NCBI GenBank assembly: GCA_051961995.1
Contig: JBQCCR010000083.1
Coordinates: 1 to 5,604, forward strand
Source: 66-474 sp051961995
GTDB taxonomy: Bacteria > Pseudomonadota > Gammaproteobacteria > Xanthomonadales > Rhodanobacteraceae
Length of the DNA: 5,604 nucleotides
Reading direction: 5' to 3'
The notes beneath the pieces are model-generated. The model did not search any database. It was given only the letters and a program-made list of their open reading frames with translations, and had not been told where the DNA came from. Each line of letters starts with the position of its first letter. Position 1 is the stretch's first letter. This document shows positions 1 through 5,604 of the stretch, piece after piece. A program made the translations under genes and the position numbers.

Positions 1-1
1 A

Positions 2-1900
2 GGCCAGCTGCGCATCGTTCTCGATGCCCTCGACGATGATTTCGATATCGAGGCTGTGCGCCAGGATGATGATCGCCGCGACGATTGCCGCCGCGCGCTG
101 ATCCACCAGCACCTCGTCGGCAAAGCTGCGATCGATCTTCAGGCAATCCACCGGCAGCAGGCGCAAATGACTGAGCGAGGAATAGCCGGTGCCGAAATCG
201 TCCAGCGACACGCGTACACCGAGCGCGCGCAGGCGCGTCAAGCATTCAGTGGCGCGGTCAATGTCTTCCAGCGCGGAGGATTCCACCACCTCCAGTTCCA
301 GCCGCTGCGGGGCGAGGCCGGTGGAAGCCAGCACCGCGCGCACCAGTTCCGGGAAATGCTCGCGCTGGAAGCTGCGGGTGGAAATGTTGACCGCCACGGT
401 CAGCGGCTTGCCGTCGTGCGCGCGCCACTGCTGCGCTTCGCGGCAGGCGCGTTCCAGCACGTGGCGATCGAGATCCTCGATCATGCCGAGGCGCTCCATT
501 TCCTCGATGAACATGTCCGGCGCGAGCAGGCCGCGCTTGGGATGACGCCAGCGCACCAATGCCTCCGCGCCGGCCAGGGCGTGACTGCTGGAAGCCAGCA
601 GCGGCTGGTAGTGCAACTCGAATTCGCCGCGCAGCAGCGCGCGCCGCAACTCGGCCTGAAGGCTCAGGCGCGTCAACACCAGCGAATTCATTTCGGTCGA
701 ATAGAAACGGAAGCGGTTGCCGCCTTCGTCGTGCGCCTGCTGCGCGGCGGCTTCCGCTGCGCCGATCAGCGGCGCGGCCTGGATCGCATCATCCGGCGAC
801 AAGGCGATGCCGATGCTCGCAGAGAGAGCCAGTTCACGGCCGCCGCTGTAGAACGGCGCGCGCAGCATGGCGAGCAGGTTGTCCGCGCACGCGGCCAGGT
901 CGCCGGTGGCGTGCACGTGCGGCACCACCTGCACCAGCCGCGATTCCGACAATCGCGCCGGCCGCGGCCAGCCGGGCAAGGCGCAATCCTGCACGCGTGC
1001 GGCGACTTCGGCGATCACCGCCTCGGAGGCGACCATGCCCAGCGAACTGCTCAGCATGTCGGCTTGATCCACGCGCACCAGCAGCACCGCGGTGTGCTGG
1101 TTCGTCGCACGCAGGTCCGATTCCAGGTCGGACATCAACCTGCGGCGATTGGGGAAACCGGTGACCGGATCGAAGTCGCGCAACCGCCGCAGCGCGGTGT
1201 CGGCGCGCTCATAACGCAGCCGTTCGTCCTCCAGCAGCCACACCACCAGGCCATAACCGATGAACAATTGCGCGATCAGATCGAAGACCCCGACGTAGCG
1301 CGCCCAGCTCACCTCGACTCCGTTGCTCTGGGCGATCAGGATGGCCAGCACGTGCAGCAGTTGCACGCCGTAGGCGCCGATCGCGAAGGCGGCCACGCGC
1401 GCGCCCAGGCCCGAGCGCCGCGCGCGCCGCCACAGCAGGATCGCGACGATCAGGTATCCCGCGCCGGTGACCGCATACCGCAATGCGCTGTGCAAGACCA
1501 CGCGATGGGTCGCGACGGATGCGGGTGCGGTGAACAGCAGTGCGGTGATTGCGCCGAACAGCGCCGACGCGATCAATACGCTGCGGACCATCTTCGGTGT
1601 CGGTGGCCGCCGGCCCAGCACCGCCATGGTGCCGAGTGCGAGCAAGGCCACTTGCAGGTACGCGGCGATCAGCGAAGCCATCGAGACCAGCAGGGCGCTC
1701 GCCGGCTGGGGTTCGCCCAGGTTGGTGCCGACCAGCGCGAACACCAGATACAGCGCCAGCGCGATGAACGACAAGCCCCACAGGCGCAGGTGTTCCAACC
1801 GCGACACGCGATAGTAATAGGCGAAGATCGCGGCCTGTGCGGTCGCGCATCCGGCTTGCGCCAGATACATCACCAGTTCGAGTCCGTGCCCTTCGTTCAT
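2..1900 (-). CDS. Membrane-anchored degenerate GGDEF / EAL protein, probable cyclic-di-GMP phosphodiesterase (3' end outside window)
   Basis: Reading the minus strand from ATG 1900 gives 633 uninterrupted codons that run off the left edge, so the C-terminus is missing. Residues about 5-223 hold seven hydrophobic segments (near 5-30, 43-60, 69-95, 106-125, 135-157, 168-190, 204-223), a seven-helix membrane module I cannot assign to a named family. A charged linker leads to a GGDEF domain (about 243-404) that keeps DPVTGFPNR at 244-252. Its signature is SESRL at 318-322 instead of GGDEF, the first metal-binding Asp position is Arg276, and no RxxD inhibitory site is present, so it should not make c-di-GMP. 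The EAL domain (about 411 onward) keeps E446-A447-L448, N505, E537, D567-D568 in DDFGTG, K588 in LKIDRSF and E624, as in active phosphodiesterases that cleave c-di-GMP to pGpG. The usual final Gln region lies outside the window. An in-frame TGA lies 27 nt upstream of ATG 1900; no strong Shine-Dalgarno precedes that ATG. The gene is transcribed divergently from miaA. Confidence 0.93.
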   Translation of the reverse strand, partial: MNEGHGLELVMYLAQAGCATAQAAIFAYYYRVSRLEHLRLWGLSFIALALYLVFALVGTNLGEPQPASALLVSMASLIAAYLQVALLALGTMAVLGRRPPTPKMVRSVLIASALFGAITALLFTAPASVATHRVVLHSALRYAVTGAGYLIVAILLWRRARRSGLGARVAAFAIGAYGVQLLHVLAILIAQSNGVEVSWARYVGVFDLIAQLFIGYGLVVWLLEDERLRYERADTALRRLRDFDPVTGFPNRRRLMSDLESDLRATNQHTAVLLVRVDQADMLSSSLGMVASEAVIAEVAARVQDCALPGWPRPARLSESRLVQVVPHVHATGDLAACADNLLAMLRAPFYSGGRELALSASIGIALSPDDAIQAAPLIGAAEAAAQQAHDEGGNRFRFYSTEMNSLVLTRLSLQAELRRALLRGEFELHYQPLLASSSHALAGAEALVRWRHPKRGLLAPDMFIEEMERLGMIEDLDRHVLERACREAQQWRAHDGKPLTVAVNISTRSFQREHFPELVRAVLASTGLAPQRLELEVVESSALEDIDRATECLTRLRALGVRVSLDDFGTGYSSLSHLRLLPVDCLKIDRSFADEVLVDQRAAAIVAAIIILAHSLDIEIIVEGIENDAQLA

Positions 1901-1919
1901 CGGGTCGCTCAGCCCCACG

Positions 1920-1945
1920 CTCCGTCATGCAATCACGTGACGGAG
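1920..1945. repeat. 8-bp inverted repeat with overlapping TCACGTGA palindrome in the divergent spacer
   Basis: CTCCGTCA (1920-1927) is repeated in inverse as TGACGGAG (1938-1945), separated by 10 nt. A perfect 8-bp palindrome, TCACGTGA (1933-1940), overlaps the start of the right arm. The element ends 20 bp before the ATG of the GGDEF-EAL gene. As DNA it could be an operator for a dimeric regulator. As RNA of the minus-strand gene it would be an 8-bp stem with a 10-nt loop whose 3' arm contains GGAG. Which of these applies cannot be told from sequence. No T-run follows on either strand, which argues against a terminator. Confidence 0.5.
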
Positions 1946-1981
1946 TCGTTTGGATCATCTCTGACTTTTGCCGGGTGCCCT

Positions 1982-2010
1982 ATGAGACTCCTGAAGCGTT
2001 GACGTGTAAA
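1982..2010 (-). promoter_or_regulatory. Candidate sigma70-type promoter of the GGDEF-EAL gene
   Basis: On the minus strand TTTACA (2010-2005) matches the -35 consensus at five of six bases. A 17-nt spacer follows, then TCTCAT (1987-1982), which matches the -10 consensus at four of six. Transcription would start near 1975, giving a 5' leader of about 75 nt that contains the inverted repeat at 1920-1945. This is a pattern match only. The -10 is weak, and the same spacer must also serve miaA on the other strand. Confidence 0.33.
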
Positions 2011-2033
2011 GCGCGAACTGCGTCTCGATTCTT

Positions 2034-2039
2034 TAAAAT
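2034..2039 (+). promoter_or_regulatory. Candidate -10 element of miaA
   Basis: TAAAAT matches the TATAAT consensus at five of six bases and lies in the only A/T-rich patch of the spacer. No convincing -35 lies 16-18 nt upstream; TTGACG at 1999-2004 is 29 nt away, which is too far. A start point about 7 nt downstream would fall at or next to the second candidate miaA ATG (2046), so the transcript could be leaderless or nearly so. This fits the absence of a Shine-Dalgarno sequence before either ATG. Confidence 0.3.
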
Positions 2040-3011
2040 ATGTTGATGAAATGTGAAGGTGCACCCGACGCACGTTTTCCCGCGATCTTCCTGATGGGTC
2101 CGACTGCCTCAGGCAAGACCGCACTCGCCTGTGCGCTGGCGGATGCGTTTGCACTCGACTTGATCAGCGTGGATTCCGCGCTGGTGTACCGCGGGCTGGA
2201 CATCGGCGCGGCCAAGCCCGATGCCGCCACGCTCGCGCGCCACCCGCATGCGCTGCTGGACATCCGCGACCTGAGCGCACCGTATTCCGCGGCGATGTTT
2301 CGCGAGGACGCGCTCGCTGAAATGGCGCGCATCACCGCCGCACGGCGCGTGCCGCTGCTGGTCGGTGGCACCGGCCTGTATTTCCGCGCCTTGCAGAAAG
2401 GCCTGTCGGATTTGCCGGAGGCCGATCCATCCGTGCGCGCACGGATTGCGGCGGAAGCGCAACGGCAGGGCTGGCCGGCACTGCACGCGCGCCTGACAAG
2501 GTCGGACCCGCAAGCGGCCGCGCGCATCCGCGTGAACGATGGACAGCGTATCCAGCGCGCGCTGGAAGTGATCGAACTGGGCAGCCGTCCGCTGTCGGAG
2601 CAGCAGTGCGGCACGCCTGCGCGGCTCCCGTATCGGGTGTTGAAGCTCGCCCTGATCCCGGCCGATCGAAACGTCCTGCGCGAACGCATTGCGCGACGCT
2701 TTGATGCGATGCTCGCCGCCGGTTTCCTCGATGAAGTCCGGCGCCTGCGCGCGCGCGGCGATCTGCATCCGGAGCTGCCGGCCCTGCGCGCCGTAGGTTA
2801 CCGGCAAGCGTGGCAACACCTGGGCGGCGAGACCGATGCGCGCGAATTCCGCCAACGCGCGATCTTCGCCACGAATCAGCTCGCCAAACGCCAGCTCACC
2901 TGGTTGCGTAGTGAAGTGGATGCGCGCGCGGTGGATCCGGATCGCGACGATCCATTCGATCTCGCCGCGCGTGCGATCGAGCTGTTTCTGGGAACCTCTC
3001 GGAACCTTTGA
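2040..3011 (+). CDS. miaA: tRNA dimethylallyltransferase MiaA
   Basis: The enzyme transfers a dimethylallyl group from dimethylallyl diphosphate to N6 of A37 in tRNAs reading UNN codons; this is the first step towards ms2i6A, and it takes place in the cytoplasm. The 323-residue product has the P-loop GPTASGKT at 20-27, the substrate-binding segment DSALVYRGLDIGAAKP at 45-60, VGGTGLY at 108-114, NDGQRIQRALEV at 166-177, RAVGYRQAW at 250-258 and QLAKRQLTWLR at 280-290. Length is close to the E. coli enzyme (316). Residue 279 is Asn where many homologues, including E. coli, have Arg (ATRQLAKRQ). Two in-frame starts are possible, ATG 2040 and ATG 2046, and neither has a ribosome-binding site; the longer form is given. 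It heads the miaA-hfq-hflX cluster, with hfq 156 nt downstream. Confidence 0.97.
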   Translation: MLMKCEGAPDARFPAIFLMGPTASGKTALACALADAFALDLISVDSALVYRGLDIGAAKPDAATLARHPHALLDIRDLSAPYSAAMFREDALAEMARITAARRVPLLVGGTGLYFRALQKGLSDLPEADPSVRARIAAEAQRQGWPALHARLTRSDPQAAARIRVNDGQRIQRALEVIELGSRPLSEQQCGTPARLPYRVLKLALIPADRNVLRERIARRFDAMLAAGFLDEVRRLRARGDLHPELPALRAVGYRQAWQHLGGETDAREFRQRAIFATNQLAKRQLTWLRSEVDARAVDPDRDDPFDLAARAIELFLGTSRNL

Positions 3012-3072
3012 AGAAGCGTTGCGAGCTGGCGGGCGCAGAAGCTTCCGAGCTTCCCACAGCACTTGACCCGCA

Positions 3073-3116
3073 GGATGCTATCCTTCACGGCCCGGCGGCA
3101 AGGAAGCATCCGCCGG
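3073..3116 (+). promoter_or_regulatory. Stem-loop with an alternative hairpin in the miaA-hfq spacer (possible hfq leader structure)
   Basis: GGATGCTATCCTT (3073-3085) pairs with AAGGAAGCATCC (3100-3111) over 12 base pairs with one bulged A (3080) and a 14-nt loop. A competing 7-bp GC-only stem pairs CCGGCGG (3092-3098) with CCGCCGG (3110-3116). The two cannot form fully together: they share 3110-3111, and no linker remains to span the first stem as a pseudoknot. The element ends about 50 nt before the hfq ATG. There is no T-run after it, so it does not look like an intrinsic terminator for miaA. If transcribed with hfq it could affect translation, RNA stability or processing. E. coli Hfq is known to autoregulate through its own 5' leader; any link here is inference. 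Confidence 0.45.
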
Positions 3117-3153
3117 AAGCAACATGCCAACTACAAGCGGTCCAGAATAAATC

Positions 3154-3159
3154 GGGGAA
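3154..3159 (+). promoter_or_regulatory. hfq ribosome-binding site
   Basis: GGGGAA lies 8 nt before ATG 3168 and is the best Shine-Dalgarno match ahead of any plus-strand gene in the window. It fixes the hfq start there rather than at the in-frame ATG 3063 upstream, whose added residues do not resemble Hfq. Confidence 0.7.
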
Positions 3160-3167
3160 ACAAAGCC

Positions 3168-3443
3168 ATGTCCAAGGGCCAATCCTTGCAGGATCCGTTT
3201 TTGAACGCCTTGCGTCGCGAGCACGTCCCGGTCGCGATCTATCTGGTCAACGGCATCAAATTGCAAGGCACGATCGAATCGTTCGACCAGTTCGTCGTTC
3301 TGCTGCGCAACCAGGTCAGTCAGATGGTCTACAAGCACGCGATCTCGACCGTGGTGCCCAGCCGCAACGTCAAGGTCAGCGCCGAAAATCACGCGAATGC
3401 CGGCGAGGAAACCCAGTCCGAGCCCGCTGCCGAAAGTACCTGA
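3168..3443 (+). CDS. hfq: RNA-binding protein Hfq
   Basis: Hfq is a hexameric Sm-like RNA chaperone that binds U-rich small-RNA ends on its proximal face and A-rich mRNA on its distal face. The 91-residue product begins MSKGQSLQDPF, as expected for the family. Sm1 follows with IYLVNGIKLQG, and Sm2 carries YKHAIS at 55-60. Proximal-face residues Q8, D9, F39, K56 and H57 and distal-face Y25 and K31 are conserved. The rim patch reads R16-R17-E18-H19, where E. coli has RRER, so the third rim Arg is His. The C-terminal tail (about 70-91) is short and has several Glu residues, compatible with the acidic tail that tunes RNA release in E. coli (102 residues). hflX starts 9 nt after the stop codon in the same frame, so co-transcription is likely. 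Confidence 0.98.
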   Translation: MSKGQSLQDPFLNALRREHVPVAIYLVNGIKLQGTIESFDQFVVLLRNQVSQMVYKHAISTVVPSRNVKVSAENHANAGEETQSEPAAEST

Positions 3444-3452
3444 TCGAATTCC

Positions 3453-4796
3453 TTGAACACTTCGTTTTTTGAACGTAACCGCAAGGGCGAACGCGCGCTG
3501 TTGGTGCTTCCGTGCTCGCGCGGCGACGGCGATGCGGTTCGTCGAGGGCAGGAATTCACCGAGCTTGCCAGGTCCGCGGGCGCGCAGGTGCTGGATCAGG
3601 TGGTCGCGCGCGTGGATGCGCCCAATCCGCGCTTCTACATCGGCACCGGCAAGGCCGACGAAGTGCTGGAAAAGGTCCGCGCGCTGGAAGCCGATCTGGT
3701 GCTGATTGATCACGCGCTCACGCCGGTGCAGGAGCGCAATCTGGAAAAACACCTCGGCGCGCGCGTGGTGGATCGCGCCGGTTTGATCCTCGACATCTTC
3801 GCGCAGCGTGCGCGTTCGCACGAAGGCAAGCTGGAAGTGGAGCTTGCGCAGTTGAAGCACATGGCGACGCGGCTGGTGCGCGGCTGGACCCACCTTGAAC
3901 GCCAGCGCGGCGGCGCGATCGGATTGCGCGGTCCCGGCGAAACCCAGCTCGAAACCGACCGCCGCCTGCTTGGCGAGCGCGTCAAGCAACTGCAGAAGCG
4001 CATCGAGAAGGTTGGCGTGCAGCGCGAGCAGCAGCGCCGTGCCCGGCTCCGCAACACGTTGCCGCGGGTCGCATTGGTCGGTTACACCAACGCCGGGAAG
4101 TCCACCCTGTTCAATGCGCTGACGCATGGCAACGCGTACGCGGCCAACCAGTTGTTCGCCACGCTCGACCCGACCGTGCATCGCATCGAAGGCCTGAACT
4201 GCGGCCCGGCGGTGCTGGCCGACACCGTCGGCTTCATCCGCGAGCTGCCGCACGATCTGGTCGCGGCGTTCCGCGCCACGCTGGCCGAGGCGCGCGATGC
4301 CGACCTGCTGCTGCACGTCACCGATGCCGCCGATCCGGAACGCGATGAGTTGATCGAAGTCGTCAACGACGTCCTGGAAGAAATCGGCGCGGGCGACGTG
4401 CCGCAGTTGCTGGTTTGCAACAAGATCGACTTGATGAATACGACGCCCCGGATTGATCGCGAAGCCGCCGCACTGCCGAGCCGTGCCTGGGTTTCCGCCG
4501 CGACCGGCGAAGGCCTCGACCTGTTGCGCGAAGCGATCGGCGAGCGCCTCTCAGGTGCGCGAGTGCGCGCGGCATTGCATCTTCCGCCGCAGGCCGGGCG
4601 TTTGCGTGCCAAGCTGATCGAGATCGGCGCGGTGCAGAGCGAGCGCTACGACGAACACGGCTGGACGCTGGCCATAGACGCACCGCGCGACGTGCTCGCG
4701 CCGCTGGCGGGTGATGCGCGCAATGGCGAGGGGCGGCTGCTGAAGCCGTTGCTCCATTCCGGTGAAGGTCCCGCCGAAACCCGCCGTTCACCCTGA
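3453..4796 (+). CDS. hflX: Ribosome-associated GTPase HflX
   Basis: HflX is a GTPase of the TRAFAC class, Obg-HflX group. It binds the ribosomal E-site region and splits stalled or heat-damaged 70S particles. The 447-residue product has the HflX N-terminal domain (about 12-105), the glycine-rich GGAIGLRGPGETQLETDRR at 153-171, a charged helical linker (about 168-200), and the G domain: G1 GYTNAGKST 210-218, switch I FATLDPT 235-241, G3 DTVGF 257-261, G4 NKID 323-326 and G5 SAA 348-350. A C-terminal domain follows. E. coli HflX has 426 residues. The start is TTG 3453: an in-frame TGA, the hfq stop itself, lies 9 nt upstream, and no in-frame ATG or GTG lies between that stop and the conserved N-terminal sequence. 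There is no clear Shine-Dalgarno, which suggests translational coupling to hfq. Confidence 0.97.
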   Translation: MNTSFFERNRKGERALLVLPCSRGDGDAVRRGQEFTELARSAGAQVLDQVVARVDAPNPRFYIGTGKADEVLEKVRALEADLVLIDHALTPVQERNLEKHLGARVVDRAGLILDIFAQRARSHEGKLEVELAQLKHMATRLVRGWTHLERQRGGAIGLRGPGETQLETDRRLLGERVKQLQKRIEKVGVQREQQRRARLRNTLPRVALVGYTNAGKSTLFNALTHGNAYAANQLFATLDPTVHRIEGLNCGPAVLADTVGFIRELPHDLVAAFRATLAEARDADLLLHVTDAADPERDELIEVVNDVLEEIGAGDVPQLLVCNKIDLMNTTPRIDREAAALPSRAWVSAATGEGLDLLREAIGERLSGARVRAALHLPPQAGRLRAKLIEIGAVQSERYDEHGWTLAIDAPRDVLAPLAGDARNGEGRLLKPLLHSGEGPAETRRSP

Positions 4797-4869
4797 GGTC
4801 TCGAGGCCGCACGCGAGCCATTCCTGGTCGATACTCACCAGCAACGGCTGGATCCCGAAGCCGCGGCCC

Positions 4870-4889
4870 GGTGCTGCTAAACTTGCACC
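4870..4889. repeat. Short inverted repeat flanking an A/T patch upstream of hflK
   Basis: GGTGC (4870-4874) and GCACC (4885-4889) are inverted arms of 5 bp around TGCTAAACTT. The centre includes TAAACT (4877-4882), a four-of-six match to a -10 box, but no convincing -35 sits at the right distance. The 138-bp gap between hflX and hflK is long enough for a separate hflK promoter. This element is the only candidate I see in it, and it is weak. Confidence 0.2.
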
Positions 4890-4934
4890 CGTTTGCGCCT
4901 ATGCCGCGCGCGTTTTTAGGAATGCTGAGCGACC

Positions 4935-5604
4935 ATGCCCTGGAAGGAGCCCGGCGACAAACCGCGCGAGCCGAAGGAGCCCTGGGGTTCCGGCGATCGT
5001 TCCGGCGACCGCCCGAACCATCGCCCCGGCGGCAACCGGTCGCCCGGCGGCGGCAACGGTTTCGATCTGGAAGCGCAACTGCGTCGGCTGCGGCAGCGCT
5101 TCGGCCGTTTCGGCGGCGGACCCTCCGGCCTGATCGCATTGGTCGTGATTGCGATCATCGTCTGGTTCGCGGTCGGCTCGTGGACGCTGATTGATGCGCG
5201 CGAAGCCGGCATCCTGCTGCGCCTCGGCCGGTACCAGGGCACGCTCCAGCCCGGCCTGCATGTGCATCTGCCGCGTCCGTTCGCGACGGTGCTGAAGGTG
5301 GACATCGGCCGCTCGCGCACGGTCAGCGACCAGATCCGCATGCTCACCCGCGACAGTCAGATCGCACTGGTGGACTTCTTCGTGCAGTACAGGGTGACCG
5401 ATCCGCGCAAGTTCCTGTTTGCAGTGCGCGACCCGGAGGATGCCATGCGGCAGGCCACGCTCGCGGTGATGCGTGCGCAGGTCGGCACGCAGACCATGCA
5501 GCAGTTGAGCGCGCTGACGGACAACTCGCTCAGCGGCGCCATCAAGGCCAGCCTGCAAGAGAAGCTGGATGGTTACGGCAGCGGCATCGAGGTCACCGAG
5601 GTCG
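4935..5604 (+). CDS. hflK: FtsH protease modulator HflK (3' end outside window)
   Basis: HflK is an inner-membrane SPFH/prohibitin-family protein with its main domain in the periplasm. With HflC it forms a large cage-like assembly that encloses and modulates the AAA protease FtsH. The 223 visible codons give a Gly/Pro/Arg-rich N-terminus beginning MPWKEPG (compare MAWNQPG in E. coli), a single membrane helix at about 65-83, and the start of the SPFH domain: EAGILLRLGRYQGTLQPGLH at 90-109, MLTRDSQIALVDFFVQYRV at 136-154 and DPEDAMRQAT at 166-175. The cytoplasmic N-terminal segment is shorter than in E. coli (about 64 against 79 residues). The start matches the conserved N-terminus; AGGAA at 4918-4922 is a possible ribosome-binding site with a rather long 12-nt spacing. 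It follows hflX after 138 nt, and hflC would be expected downstream. Confidence 0.96.
   Translation, partial: MPWKEPGDKPREPKEPWGSGDRSGDRPNHRPGGNRSPGGGNGFDLEAQLRRLRQRFGRFGGGPSGLIALVVIAIIVWFAVGSWTLIDAREAGILLRLGRYQGTLQPGLHVHLPRPFATVLKVDIGRSRTVSDQIRMLTRDSQIALVDFFVQYRVTDPRKFLFAVRDPEDAMRQATLAVMRAQVGTQTMQQLSALTDNSLSGAIKASLQEKLDGYGSGIEVTEV

Noticed and set aside
1209..1958. Minus-strand frame of 249 codons over the membrane module
   Set aside because: It is shifted relative to the frame that carries the hydrophobic helices and runs into the GGDEF domain, and its product is Arg/Gly-rich without family features.
56..2002. Open plus-strand frame of 648 codons opposite the GGDEF-EAL gene
   Set aside because: Its product is rich in Gln, Arg, His and Ala with no recognisable domain, while the minus strand encodes clear EAL motifs throughout. 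Long antisense frames are expected in GC-rich coding DNA.
1999..2004. TTGACG as the -35 box of miaA
   Set aside because: The only good -10 match (2034-2039) is 29 nt away, and nothing suitable lies at 16-18 nt.
3063..3068. TTGACC as a -35 box for hfq
   Set aside because: The region 16-19 nt downstream is GC-rich with no -10-like sequence; TATCCT at 3079-3084 is only 10 nt away.
3063..3167. In-frame upstream extension of hfq from ATG 3063
   Set aside because: The extra residues are not Hfq-like, the ribosome-binding site is at 3154-3159, and the conserved N-terminus starts at ATG 3168.
3463..3475. T-run with small CGTT/AACG hairpin as an hfq terminator
   Set aside because: It lies inside the conserved start of hflX (codons for SFFERN), the stem is only 4 bp, and the T-run encodes two Phe residues.
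3078..4316. Minus-strand frame of 412 codons opposite hfq and hflX
   Set aside because: It lies antisense to two highly conserved genes and its product has no coherent domain.

Overview
The window is GC-rich chromosomal DNA from a gammaproteobacterium, most likely of the Xanthomonadales (Xanthomonadaceae or Rhodanobacteraceae type). This placement rests on the near-canonical Hfq core, the gammaproteobacterial order miaA-hfq-hflX-hflK, the strong G/C bias at third codon positions, and a divergent GGDEF/EAL gene beside miaA. It is inferred from protein character and gene order, not from a database match.

Layout: positions 2-1900 on the minus strand hold the first 633 codons of a membrane-anchored GGDEF-EAL protein whose C-terminus lies beyond the left edge. 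A 139-bp divergent spacer (1901-2039) carries an 8-bp inverted repeat with an overlapping 8-bp palindrome, a candidate minus-strand promoter, and a candidate -10 box just before miaA. On the plus strand follow miaA (tRNA dimethylallyltransferase), a 156-bp spacer with an unusual stem-loop, hfq (RNA chaperone), hflX (ribosome-associated GTPase, TTG start, 9 nt after hfq), a 138-bp spacer, and the first 223 codons of hflK, which runs off the right edge. hflC and then purA would be expected next. No gap exceeds 300 bp, and I saw no tRNA, rRNA, CRISPR array, IS element or phage gene.

How the genes fit together: the plus-strand genes form the conserved RNA-metabolism and membrane-quality-control cluster. 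MiaA modifies A37 of tRNAs that read UNN codons, Hfq pairs small RNAs with mRNAs, HflX splits stalled or heat-damaged ribosomes, and HflK (with HflC) forms the membrane assembly that controls the FtsH protease. The divergent gene is a second-messenger protein: a seven-helix membrane module, a GGDEF domain that has lost its catalytic residues, and an EAL domain whose visible catalytic residues are intact. It is probably a cyclic-di-GMP phosphodiesterase.

The locus is mostly ordinary and I do not see a wholly new system. The points most worth a second look are the dead GGDEF coupled to a seven-helix module and live-looking EAL, the structured leader before hfq with mutually exclusive hairpins, hfq and hflX lying in one reading frame separated by a single TGA, and the palindromic elements in the divergent spacer.
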